The notes under the pieces: model-generated
Database searches by the model: none
Told to the model about the DNA's origin: nothing
What the model saw: the letters and a program-made list of their open reading frames with translations, nothing else
Part shown: one piece after another, positions 18,359-26,258 of the stretch
Numbering within the stretch: the stretch's first letter is position 1
Layout of the letters: each line of letters opens with the position of its first letter
Program-made: the position numbers and the translations under genes
Assembly: GCF_900100735.1 (NCBI RefSeq)
Contig: NZ_FNCJ01000006.1
Coordinates: forward strand, 343,031-407,030
Reading direction: 5' to 3'
Source of the DNA: Paraburkholderia phenazinium
Lineage (GTDB): Bacteria; Pseudomonadota; Gammaproteobacteria; Burkholderiales; Burkholderiaceae
Length of the DNA: 64,000 nt

Positions 18359-18958
18359 ATGATCGAAGTCCCCGCGCGCAGCATGTACTACGGCACGCCC
18401 GTTGCGCTCATCACCACGTCGAACGCCGACGGCTCCGAGAACATCACGCCGATGTCGTCGTCGTGGTCGCTGCGCAACCGTATCGTGCTCGGCATCGGCC
18501 TCGCCTCGCAGGCCGCTGAAAATCTGGCCGCGCGCCCCGAACTCGCGATCGGCTTGCCCGACGCCTCGCTTTGGAGTCACGTCGAGAAGCTTTCCGCGCT
18601 GACCGGCAAGCGCGAAGTGCCTGCGCACAAAGCCGCCCTGTTCCACTCCGAGCCCGACAAGTGGAGCGCCAGCGGTTTCACGCGCCTCGCGTCTCAGCAC
18701 ATCGGCCCCGGGCGCATCGCCGAATGCCCGCTGCAAATGGAGGCCGTCGTGGAAAGCATCACGCCGGTCGCCGACGACCCGGAGGGCTTTGCGATGATCG
18801 TGGCGCGCGTGCTTGCCATGTACGCGCACGAGTCGGTCGTGAAGACGGATAGCGCCACCGTCGATCCCGCGCGCTGGACGCCGCTCGTCTTCAGTTACGG
18901 CAGTTATCGCAGCGCCGGCGTCGAAGTCGGCAAGATGAAGCGGGCGGTGCGTCGCTAG
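18359..18958 (+). CDS. flavin reductase-like FMN-binding protein
   Basis: The protein is about 199 residues and has the flavin-reductase fold: YYGTPVALITTSNADGSENI, then TPMSSSWSLRNRIVLGIG (the phosphate/flavin-binding region) and a C-terminal strand RWTPLVFSYGSYRSAG. It could reduce FMN/FAD or bind FMN for an unknown oxidation. ATG 18359 has GAGGAA about 10 nt upstream. A GTG at 18302 or ATG at 18311 would overlap the UspA-like gene and add an unconserved tail. It is cotranscribed with the stress protein. Confidence 0.8.
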   Translation: MIEVPARSMYYGTPVALITTSNADGSENITPMSSSWSLRNRIVLGIGLASQAAENLAARPELAIGLPDASLWSHVEKLSALTGKREVPAHKAALFHSEPDKWSASGFTRLASQHIGPGRIAECPLQMEAVVESITPVADDPEGFAMIVARVLAMYAHESVVKTDSATVDPARWTPLVFSYGSYRSAGVEVGKMKRAVRR

Positions 18959-18990
18959 GTTGAACTCGAAGTCGCATGCGCCCTGCCAAC

Positions 18991-19551
18991 CTAAGTCGCG
19001 GCTGTCACCCGCATGGAGTGCCATAGACTATCGGCCACCTCGGTGGCGGAACGCCCTGCGGTCTCGACGATCAAACCGGCACAGTCGCGATACAAAGGAT
19101 CCCTGATCGCATACAGCGACTCGAGCGTCTGCCGCGGATCCTGGACGTTGAGCAGCGGCCTGCCGGTGTCCGTGCGCACACGCTCCCACAGCAACTCCGG
19201 CTCCGTATGCAGATAGACCACCAGCCCGCGCGAGCGCAGCCGCTCGCGGCTCGCCGCATCGAGCACGGCACCGCCGCCGGTTGCGACGACAATGCCGGTG
19301 CGCGCAGTCAGCTCGTCGAGCAACAGCGCCTCGCGCTGGCGGAAGGCCGGTTCGCCCTCGTCGTGGAAAATCTCGCGCACCGTCTTGCCGACGCGCCGTT
19401 CGAGTTCGCGATCGACGTCGACGAAATGGAGTGCCGAGAGCGCCCCGAGGCGTGCGCCAATCGTGGTTTTGCCCGCCCCCATCATGCCGACCAGAACGAG
19501 GCGCCGCGCCTGCGAAAAAGCGCCGGCCGCGGCACTCAGAGACTTGACCAT
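18991..19551 (-). CDS. aroK: shikimate kinase
   Basis: The 186-residue protein has a Walker A motif GMMGAGKTT (about 22-30), the shikimate-binding DVDRELERR with conserved aspartates, the GGGAV motif near residue 92, and the lid region RTDTGRPLL. It phosphorylates shikimate at the 3-OH. Here it is the last gene of a five-gene operon; its ATG overlaps the stop of the DAHP-synthase-like gene by 16 bp. Its place away from aroB and beside pathway genes suggests a dedicated extra copy for secondary metabolism rather than the housekeeping gene. Confidence 0.93.
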   Translation of the reverse strand: MVKSLSAAAGAFSQARRLVLVGMMGAGKTTIGARLGALSALHFVDVDRELERRVGKTVREIFHDEGEPAFRQREALLLDELTARTGIVVATGGGAVLDAASRERLRSRGLVVYLHTEPELLWERVRTDTGRPLLNVQDPRQTLESLYAIRDPLYRDCAGLIVETAGRSATEVADSLWHSMRVTAAT

Positions 19552-20459
19552 AGCGTTCCTCGTGGCCGCGTCGCGAAGGCGGTCCGGCGTTGCCGCACCG
19601 AGTTCGCAAGAATATCGAGCAGTGCCTCGACCGCGTCGATGTTCGGCGCGCTTGCTGCCGCATCGACGCCGCTATCGGGGCACGCGAAGGCGTGTGGCGC
19701 GGCGCTGTCGTAGCCGAGATCGGCAAACGCGCCGACAATCCGCGTGGCGCCCTCCCGGATCGCATCGCCGATGCTGTGGGCGAGCTGCTGGCCGTAATCG
19801 CCGCGCCCCGGCCGGTGCAGCATTTCGACGAGCATCGGATCCTGCGGGCCTCCATGCGCGCGCGCCTGGGCAGGAGTGCCAACGACAGCGCCCGCCTGAA
19901 CCGGAGCGGCGCTCCATGAGCCGCTTGCCGCACGCGTGGCGCCGCCGTTCAACAGCCCCGGCGGTACGACAATGCCCGGCCGCAGGCCGGTGCCGGCGAG
20001 CGCGCCGCTGCGCTCGCCGCGCGTGGCTGCGCCGCTCGCAAGCGGCCAGCGCGGCCCCTCTGCGGACCCCACCGGTTTGCCGGGCGAAGCGAGCAGCGTC
20101 GTGGTGTCGAAGCTCCAGCGCACAGTCCACGCGGCCAGCGCCTCGAGCCGCGCGTCACGCCGTGTGGCGCCAACCGCGAAGGCGACCGGTAGCGCATCGT
20201 GTTGCAGCCGTGTGGCGAATTCGACCAGTTCCTCGCCACCGGTCGCACCCGCGGCGCCCGCCGCTCCGCCGACCGGGCACGCATAGACCAGAATCTCAAG
20301 GTCGTCCTCGTAGCTGCGCAGCAGCGAGCGCAACCAGTCGAGCAGCGGTTGCTGCGCCAGCAAGCGCGACTCGCAGCGCAACAGCACCACCAGACGATCG
20401 TCGCGCCCGTCGAGCACCGCGCCGATCCGCTTGCGCACCAGCTCAACGTTGAGCGACAT
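19536..20459 (-). CDS. DAHP-synthase-like protein lacking catalytic motifs
   Basis: I recognise no functional family, but the 307-residue protein aligns by eye with class I DAHP synthase at both ends. Residues 14-61 (VLDGRDDRLVVLLRCESRLL, then EDDLEILVYACP) parallel the ALDARSDRLVVIVGPCSIHD and DELEIVMRVYFEKP region of the DAHP synthase at 23589. The last part (DYGQQLAHSIGDAI and VEALLDILANSVRQRR) parallels EYGKSITDAC and VLEQLAGSVRARR. GPCSIHD, KPRTTVGWKG, KNGTDG and RGGK are all missing. The middle is Gly/Ala-rich and divergent. The gene overlaps pheA upstream and aroK downstream, so it is made with them; a structural or regulatory partner role is possible. Confidence 0.75.
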   Translation of the reverse strand: MSLNVELVRKRIGAVLDGRDDRLVVLLRCESRLLAQQPLLDWLRSLLRSYEDDLEILVYACPVGGAAGAAGATGGEELVEFATRLQHDALPVAFAVGATRRDARLEALAAWTVRWSFDTTTLLASPGKPVGSAEGPRWPLASGAATRGERSGALAGTGLRPGIVVPPGLLNGGATRAASGSWSAAPVQAGAVVGTPAQARAHGGPQDPMLVEMLHRPGRGDYGQQLAHSIGDAIREGATRIVGAFADLGYDSAAPHAFACPDSGVDAAASAPNIDAVEALLDILANSVRQRRTAFATRPRGTLWSSL

Positions 20460-21615
20460 CGCCGTCCTCCACAAACCAGGCCTGATGCAGCGTATCGATC
20501 GAAAGCATTTCCTTCTCGAAGCGAGGATACGAACCGAGCACCCGGTAACGCTCCACGACGCGTTCGAGATCGGCAAGCACTGCCCTGATCTCCGGATCGT
20601 CGCGATGTCCGGCGATATCGACGAGGAACCGGTAACTCCACGGCGCGGCGCGCTGCGGGCGCGACTCCATCCACAGCACCGAGACCTCATGACGGCCGAT
20701 CGGCGTAAGAAAACGTGCGAGCGCGCCGGGGCTATTGGGAAGATCGACCGCCAGCGTGGTGCGGTCGAAACCGGTCGACGCCGCCGCATGCTGCCCGAGC
20801 ACGAGGAAGCGCGTGCGATTGTCGGCAACGTCCTGAATCGCTTCCGCGACGATGCGCAGTCCATACTTCACCGCTGCATGGCCGCCGGCAATCGCCGCGT
20901 AGCCCGGCTTGCCGGAGGCCCGCCGGGCGGCATCCCCGTTGCTTGCGGTTTCCTCGCGGCGCGCGCCGGGCAGATGCCGCGCGAGCCAGCCACGGCACTG
21001 CGCCAACGCCTGCGGATGGCCGCCCACGCATTCGATCTCCTCGAGCGAGGTACTCACCGAGAGCAGCGTGTGGCAGATCGGGATGACCACCTCACCCGTG
21101 ATCGAAACCGGCGAGTCGAGCAGCAGATCGAGGGTCCGCATTACCGGACCCTCGGTCGAATTCTCGATCGGCACGACGGCGTGTTCGAGGCCGCCCTGCA
21201 CCACCGCGTCGAAGACTTCGTCGAGCGAGGCACACGCCTGGGTATGCACCGCTTCGCCGTAGTAGGTACGCAGCGCATCCTCCGAGTAGGTGCCCGTCGG
21301 CCCGAGATAGGCAACGGTCCCATGCGCCTGCAGTTCGCGGTTCGCGCGCATGATGGCCTGCCAGATCGACTCCAGCTGGCCGTCGCGCAACGGGCCGCGA
21401 TTGAGCGAAGCAATCCGCTCGAGCACGTGCTTTTCACGCGCCTGCTGCCAGGTTGCGATGCCGCCCGCCGCCTTGGCGCGGCCGATCGACATCGCACACT
21501 CGGCACGACGGCTCAGCAGTTCGATGAGCTCCGCGTCGATCCTGTCGATCGTATCCCTGCATTGATCGATCTTCTGGTCGCAAGCGGCTTGCACATCGAC
21601 TGAAGCGTGGTCCAT
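20443..21615 (-). CDS. pheA: bifunctional chorismate mutase/prephenate dehydratase
   Basis: The 390-residue P-protein has an AroQ chorismate mutase domain (about 13-95, DRIDAELIELLSRRAECAMS), a prephenate dehydratase domain (about 100-280, VAYLGPTGTYSEDALR, PIENSTEGPV and the catalytic NRTRFLVLG) and a C-terminal ACT domain (about 287-365). In the ACT domain the phenylalanine-binding ESRP motif is kept but GALV reads GALA, which might weaken feedback inhibition. It produces phenylpyruvate. An AGGAGG site precedes ATG 21615. The gene follows the acyl-CoA dehydrogenase-like gene by about 43 bp, so phenylpyruvate or phenylacetate is a likely precursor of the cluster's product. Confidence 0.93.
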   Translation of the reverse strand: MDHASVDVQAACDQKIDQCRDTIDRIDAELIELLSRRAECAMSIGRAKAAGGIATWQQAREKHVLERIASLNRGPLRDGQLESIWQAIMRANRELQAHGTVAYLGPTGTYSEDALRTYYGEAVHTQACASLDEVFDAVVQGGLEHAVVPIENSTEGPVMRTLDLLLDSPVSITGEVVIPICHTLLSVSTSLEEIECVGGHPQALAQCRGWLARHLPGARREETASNGDAARRASGKPGYAAIAGGHAAVKYGLRIVAEAIQDVADNRTRFLVLGQHAAASTGFDRTTLAVDLPNSPGALARFLTPIGRHEVSVLWMESRPQRAAPWSYRFLVDIAGHRDDPEIRAVLADLERVVERYRVLGSYPRFEKEMLSIDTLHQAWFVEDGDVAQR

Positions 21616-21658
21616 TAAGCGTCTCCTCCTGGCTACCCTGACTACCTTGATAAAACTG

Positions 21659-22825
21659 TTACGCGGCCGCTTCCTGCACCTGCTGCGAGCGCTCGCGCAG
21701 ACGCACCATCTGATTGAAGATGTTCTTGCGGTGCATCTCCTCGGTTCCGCCCACGCTCGCAAAGCCGAGCGCATCCCGTGCCAGCACCGAGAGCACGCCC
21801 TCGTGATAGCCGGTGCTGCCCTGCAGCTTCATCAGGCTGATCGCCGAGTTGACGAGGTCGTCGGCGCCGACCAGCTTGGCGATCGAACACAGCATCAGGC
21901 TATCGGGTTGCTTGCCAAGCAGCCGGTCGAGCGCCGCATAAGCGAGCCAGCGCGTGCGCTCGATACCGATGCGAACGTCGACCAGACGCTTCTGCACATA
22001 CTGATGCTCGGCGATGGTCTCGTTGAAGCTGTGGCGCGCGCTGGCGTAGTCGAGCGCGTCGTCCAGATACGGCTCGACCAGCGCCGCGCTCACCAGCCCG
22101 TAATACAGGCGGCCCAACGAAATGATGTTGATGAGCTGCTGCAGGCCGCGCCCCGGCGTACCGAGGATCTGATCGCGCCTGACCGGCACGTTGTCGAACG
22201 TGATCGGGCCAGTCGGCAGGTCGCGATTGCCGAACTTCTGGTCCGGCTGCCCCAGCGTCATGCCGGCCGCGTCGTGGTCCAGCACGACCAGCGTGACGCC
22301 GTCCGCGTCCGTGCCGACGAGTTTCGTCACCACCAGCGTGAAGCTCGCAATCGGCGCATGCGCGATGTTGAACTTGTTGCCGGAGAGCCGGTAAGCGTCG
22401 CCGTCCGGAACCAGTTGCGTGCCGATGCTGCGCACGTCGGTGCCGGTGGTCGGCTCGGCAATGGCGGTCGCACTCAGCTCGCCCGCCAGGATTGCGCGGA
22501 AGTACTGTTCCTTCTGCGCATCGCGGCCGTACTCGGAGAACGCGCGGATCATGCCGGCCTGCGCGATTGCCGACAACAGCAAGGCGGGCGTGCGGATGCC
22601 TTGCGCCAGGCCGTCGAGGGCAGCGGTAAACGACCACCAGCCGCGTTCGTCGCCGCCGTATGCGCGCGGAATCGCCAGACGCCACAGGCCTTCCTCGCCG
22701 AGGCGCCGCCAGCCGGCGTGATCGAACCCCTCTGGCGCACCGCTGCGCTGGCGGGCAATTTCCGCGCCGATTTGCCGGAAGCGTTCGTGCAACACGCGCT
22801 CTTCCGTATTCCAGTCAAACTGCAT
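21659..22825 (-). CDS. acyl-CoA dehydrogenase-fold flavoprotein (TdaE-like candidate)
   Basis: The 388-residue protein has the full acyl-CoA dehydrogenase fold: N-terminal helices, the FAD-contacting beta domain (ATAIAEPTTGTDVRSI, then FNIAHAPIASFTLVV) and C-terminal helices. Where ordinary family members carry the catalytic glutamate in EGT, this one reads VGGT (about 358-361), so classic alpha,beta-dehydrogenation is doubtful. In Phaeobacter, TdaE of this fold is a flavin dioxygenase that makes the tropone ring from phenylacetate-catabolism intermediates. Together with the thioesterase and pheA genes a similar role fits here. ATG 22825 was chosen because the conserved fold begins there and GAGGGA precedes it. 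Confidence 0.8.
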   Translation of the reverse strand: MQFDWNTEERVLHERFRQIGAEIARQRSGAPEGFDHAGWRRLGEEGLWRLAIPRAYGGDERGWWSFTAALDGLAQGIRTPALLLSAIAQAGMIRAFSEYGRDAQKEQYFRAILAGELSATAIAEPTTGTDVRSIGTQLVPDGDAYRLSGNKFNIAHAPIASFTLVVTKLVGTDADGVTLVVLDHDAAGMTLGQPDQKFGNRDLPTGPITFDNVPVRRDQILGTPGRGLQQLINIISLGRLYYGLVSAALVEPYLDDALDYASARHSFNETIAEHQYVQKRLVDVRIGIERTRWLAYAALDRLLGKQPDSLMLCSIAKLVGADDLVNSAISLMKLQGSTGYHEGVLSVLARDALGFASVGGTEEMHRKNIFNQMVRLRERSQQVQEAAA

Positions 22826-22901
22826 GTGATGTTCCCTCAGGTGTGCCGTGTCGGCCGGACATGGACCTTGCGGACGTCGCGGCCGTTGCGAACGCGCAGC
22901 G

Positions 22902-23312
22902 TCAGAGTTCGCCCTGGAAGCTGAGCACCTTTTGCTTGAATTCTTCGGGAACCGGCGACGTCGCATTGCTGCCGTAGTCGAACATCACATGCGTCGACAG
23001 GCCACGCGCAACGATGCTCTGGTCTTCGCGCTCCATCAGATGCTCGATGTCGAAGCTCTTGGTGCCGAAACGGATCACGCTCGACTTGACCGTGACGTTG
23101 TCGCCGAAGAACGCGGGCGACACATACTCGCATTGCGTCTTCACCATGATGTGCGGCAGCTTTTCGCTGCGCGGCAGATCCAGCAGGTCGAACATATAGC
23201 TGAGGTAGGCATGCTGCAGGTAGTCGTAATACACGGGACTGCTCACATGTCCCATCGAATCGGTATCACGATACTTCACGACGATCGGGGTTTCATAATG
23301 CCGCTTAGCCAT
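22902..23312 (-). CDS. hotdog-fold acyl-CoA thioesterase (4HBT family)
   Basis: The 136-residue protein has the 4-hydroxybenzoyl-CoA thioesterase pattern: VKYRDTDSMGHVSSPVYYDY with the catalytic Asp and following Gly-His, then LPHIMVKTQCEYVSPAFFGD. It would hydrolyse a short or aromatic acyl-CoA. TdaD of tropodithietic acid clusters belongs to this family. A clean AAGGAGA site precedes ATG 23312. It is first in the operon thioesterase, flavoprotein, pheA, DAHP-synthase-like, aroK and is divergent from the DAHP synthase gene across 276 bp. Confidence 0.88.
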   Translation of the reverse strand: MAKRHYETPIVVKYRDTDSMGHVSSPVYYDYLQHAYLSYMFDLLDLPRSEKLPHIMVKTQCEYVSPAFFGDNVTVKSSVIRFGTKSFDIEHLMEREDQSIVARGLSTHVMFDYGSNATSPVPEEFKQKVLSFQGEL

Positions 23313-23588
23313 CTCTGTTCTCCTTGTTGGACTGAGTAGACCCATCGCGCATTCGCAAGCCTTGCGAATGCAAACGGGACGACCGAACAGTAGGTGATCG
23401 GGCATGGCCAAGTCCACTGCAAAACTTTATAGGGATGCGAAATAGTCCTTTAAAACAGGCACAAAACACAGCGCATCGTCCGAAGTCATTGTCCGGCTAG
23501 TAGTGTTTGCAGTTGCCCGCCCTGGACGCGGTCCTTATAACCGTCCCCATCCGCCCTCTTCCGGGGGCCAGCGTCAAGGGAGCCAAGC

Positions 23589-24680
23589 ATGATGAGTGCA
23601 TCACCGTCGGCCGGACTGAATCCGGTATCCCGTCTACTTTCACCGTTCGAGGTGCTCGCGGCGCAGCCACGCTTGCCTCACGTATCGACGGTCGTCGAGC
23701 GCGGGCGCGCCGCCGTCGCCGACGCGCTCGACGCGCGTAGCGACCGGCTGGTCGTCATAGTCGGCCCGTGCTCGATACACGACCCGCAGGCCGCGCTCGA
23801 TTATGCGCAACGGCTGGCACGCGAACGCGCCCGTCTTGCGGACGAGCTCGAGATCGTGATGCGCGTGTACTTCGAGAAGCCGCGTACGACAGTGGGCTGG
23901 AAAGGGCTGATCAACGACCCGTATCTGGACGGCAGCTTCCGCATCGATGCGGGCCTCGTGATGGCGCGTACGCTGCTCAACGACGTCAACACGCTCGGTT
24001 TGCCGGCGGCGACGGAATTCCTCGACCCCTTCACGCCCGCCTATATCGCCGACCTGGTGTCGTGGGGCGCGATTGGCGCGCGCACCACCGAGTCGCAGAC
24101 GCATCGCGAGATGGCCTCCGGCCTGCCGATGCCGATTGGCTTCAAGAACGGCACCGACGGCAATGTGCAGATTGCCGCCGATGCAATCCAGGCTGCGGCG
24201 CGAGCGCACCGCTTCATCTCGATCGATAGCGAAGGCTCGATCTGCACGGTCACATCGAAAGGGAATCCGCTTGGGCATGCGGTGTTGCGCGGCGGCAAGG
24301 AACCGAACTACGATGCCGTCAGCGTGCGCGCTGCGGCGGCGCGGCTGCATGCGGCAGGCGCCAGACAGCGGCTGATCGTGGATGCCAGTCACGCCAACAG
24401 CCAGCGCCAGTATCGCAATCAGATTCCGGTGTGCGCGGAGCTTGGCGCGCAGATCGCGAGCGGCTGCGAGGTGCTCGCCGGTGTGATGATCGAATCGAAT
24501 CTGGCCGAAGGCCGCCAGGATGCCGCGCCGGGCAAGACGCTCGAATACGGCAAAAGCATTACCGATGCGTGCCTGTCGTGGACCGATACGGTCGACGTGC
24601 TCGAGCAATTGGCGGGCTCGGTTCGGGCGCGCCGGCTCGCCCGAACCGCACTGTCCTGCGAGGCCGTTGCGGCAGTTTGA
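23589..24680 (+). CDS. aroG: DAHP synthase, class I alpha (AroF/G/H type), cluster copy 1
   Basis: The 363-residue enzyme condenses phosphoenolpyruvate and erythrose-4-phosphate, the first shikimate step. All active-site motifs are present: GPCSIHD (59-65, metal-binding Cys), EKPRTTVGWKG (96-106), GARTTESQ, GFKNGTDGNVQ, LRGGKEPNYD, VDASHANS and GVMIESNLAEG. GGGAG precedes the ATG. It is transcribed away from the thioesterase operon and probably shares its control region. Compared with the copy at 31439 it has a longer, less conserved N-terminus, where allosteric sites lie, so feedback behaviour may differ. A 10-bp perfect stem lies inside the last 60 bp of the gene. Confidence 0.95.
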   Translation: MMSASPSAGLNPVSRLLSPFEVLAAQPRLPHVSTVVERGRAAVADALDARSDRLVVIVGPCSIHDPQAALDYAQRLARERARLADELEIVMRVYFEKPRTTVGWKGLINDPYLDGSFRIDAGLVMARTLLNDVNTLGLPAATEFLDPFTPAYIADLVSWGAIGARTTESQTHREMASGLPMPIGFKNGTDGNVQIAADAIQAAARAHRFISIDSEGSICTVTSKGNPLGHAVLRGGKEPNYDAVSVRAAAARLHAAGARQRLIVDASHANSQRQYRNQIPVCAELGAQIASGCEVLAGVMIESNLAEGRQDAAPGKTLEYGKSITDACLSWTDTVDVLEQLAGSVRARRLARTALSCEAVAAV

Positions 24681-24837
24681 GCGCAACGCCGCATAAGGCG
24701 AGCAGAATCGCCGCACGGTTTGGCTTGCCGATCAATGCAGCAGGCAGTGCGAGATTCGGACCGAAGCATCCGATGTCGTTCTCGCGTATGCGCTTTCGAC
24801 GCATTTGACCTTACACGCGACAGTGTAGCGTTATTGA

Positions 24838-25239
24838 GATAGCATCGTTAAACTGAGCGATTGCGCGCGTGACCGCTACGTCGAGAACTTCGCGACTCTC
24901 GCGACAGGCGATGTGGCAGCAAGCGTGCACGGCATCCAGCATGTGTTTATCATATGCGCCGGGCTAAGCATATTGGCTGCGTGCGTGTCAGGCGTCGGCA
25001 TAGGGCGCCCTGAAGAGGACGCAGCCTGCCCGCCTCCATGCATGCTGACTGAAGACCGATCGGTAGGCGTGCTTCGCGTCGTTGTTTTGATCGAAGCGCG
25101 CTGTGGGATCGCCCCTGCCTGTCGGGGACACGCAACGCCGGCTGCGAGAGAGCGCGTGCCGGCTGAGAGTGCAGAAGATGTTTTTAGACCAATAACATCC
25201 TTCCATATCAGCACCCCGGTGGAGACAGCAGCCCGATAA
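24838..25239 (+). pseudogene. remnant resembling the C-terminal end of an MFS transporter
   Basis: This fills the 637-bp gap between the DAHP synthase and luxR genes. An open frame encodes VHGIQHVFIICAGLSILAAC followed by GVGIGRPEED, which looks like the last membrane helix and tail of an MFS efflux protein (recognisable part about 24850-25020). After that the frame is not protein-like. No start codon with a ribosome site and no other transporter helices are present. A lipoprotein-like signal is an alternative reading. The rest of the gap shows no other gene. Confidence 0.3.
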
Positions 25240-25317
25240 AGCGCATATCATGCGCCGCGCGTGTCGCCCTGTTTGCGCGCGAATACCAATCTCATTGCTT
25301 GCTGACTCGAGGAAAAA

Positions 25318-26151
25318 ATGGATAACTGGCGCGAGAATGTCATGGGCCGGATCGAACAGGCCCGCGACAGTGCAGAGGTGTTTTCGGTGGTCGCAAGGAG
25401 TGCTCTCAGCCTTGGCTTCGAATATTGTGCGTTCGGCATGCGCATGCCGATCCCGCTGTCGCGGCTGCCGATCTATCTGAGGAACAACTACCCGCTGCGA
25501 TGGCAACAGATCTACCGTGAGAGCGGCTATCTGCGCGCCGACCCCACCGTCTCGCGCGGCCTCGGCTCGACGCTGCCATTCCTTTGGCCGGCGCCCACGA
25601 CAAACGGCAGCGAGTTCTGGCAGGCGGCGTGGTCGCATGGCCTCGCGCACGGCTGGGCACAGTCGGCGCGCGACCCGTCCGGCGCCATTGGCATGTTCAC
25701 CTTTGCTCGCAGCCACACGCCCATTGAGCGCGCCGAGCTGGACGCGAACGAATCGCACCTGGAATGGCTCGCCCATTTCGGCCATACGGCGATGGCGCGT
25801 GCACTCCTGCCCAGCACGCTACCCGAGGTCTCGAATGGCTTGAGCGAACGGGAACGTGAAGTGCTGCTGTGGAGTGCGGAAGGCAAGACCGCTGCGGAGA
25901 TCGGTTCGATCCTCGGAGTCGCCGAGAGCACGATCAACTACCACGTGACCAACGCAGTCAAGAAACTGCGCGCCTCGAACAAGATTCACGCGGTTGCGAA
26001 AGCAGCGTTGCTCGGGCTGCTCTTCACGGGGTTTGTGGGCACCGACGCGTCGATCGGCGCCAGCATGCCAGGCGAGCCGATGCGGCCCGTGACGGCTCGC
26101 CGCCCCAACGAAGTAGCGCGAGCCGCTTCAGAGACCTGTACGCCCGACTAA
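25318..26151 (+). CDS. LuxR-family AHL-responsive regulator
   Basis: The 277-residue protein has an autoinducer-binding domain (about 18-165) with the conserved Tyr/Trp/Asp ligand set (FEYCAFGM, YPLRWQQIYRESGYLRADP, FWQAAWSHGLAHGW) and a LuxR helix-turn-helix (about 175-240: LSEREREVLLWSAEGKTAAE, then VAESTINYHVTNAVKKL). About 35 extra residues follow the DNA-binding domain, which is unusual. It is convergent with luxI, 107 bp apart, as in many cognate pairs. It should bind lux-box palindromes when loaded with acyl-homoserine lactone. Confidence 0.92.
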   Translation: MDNWRENVMGRIEQARDSAEVFSVVARSALSLGFEYCAFGMRMPIPLSRLPIYLRNNYPLRWQQIYRESGYLRADPTVSRGLGSTLPFLWPAPTTNGSEFWQAAWSHGLAHGWAQSARDPSGAIGMFTFARSHTPIERAELDANESHLEWLAHFGHTAMARALLPSTLPEVSNGLSEREREVLLWSAEGKTAAEIGSILGVAESTINYHVTNAVKKLRASNKIHAVAKAALLGLLFTGFVGTDASIGASMPGEPMRPVTARRPNEVARAASETCTPD

Positions 26152-26258
26152 AGGGCACTGCGCAGAGCTGCGGCAGACTGCCTGCGCCCGGCGCGGCAAG
26201 GTTGCTGCGCGGTGGGTTTGCGCCGGGCCGTGGAGGCAGGTACTAGCGCGACTGGCTA

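Noticed and set aside
24620..24647. Terminator of DAHP synthase 1
   Set aside because: GGTTCGGGCG/CGCCCGAACC is a perfect 10-bp stem, but it lies inside the coding region before the stop and has no T run, so it is noted only as a feature of the gene.
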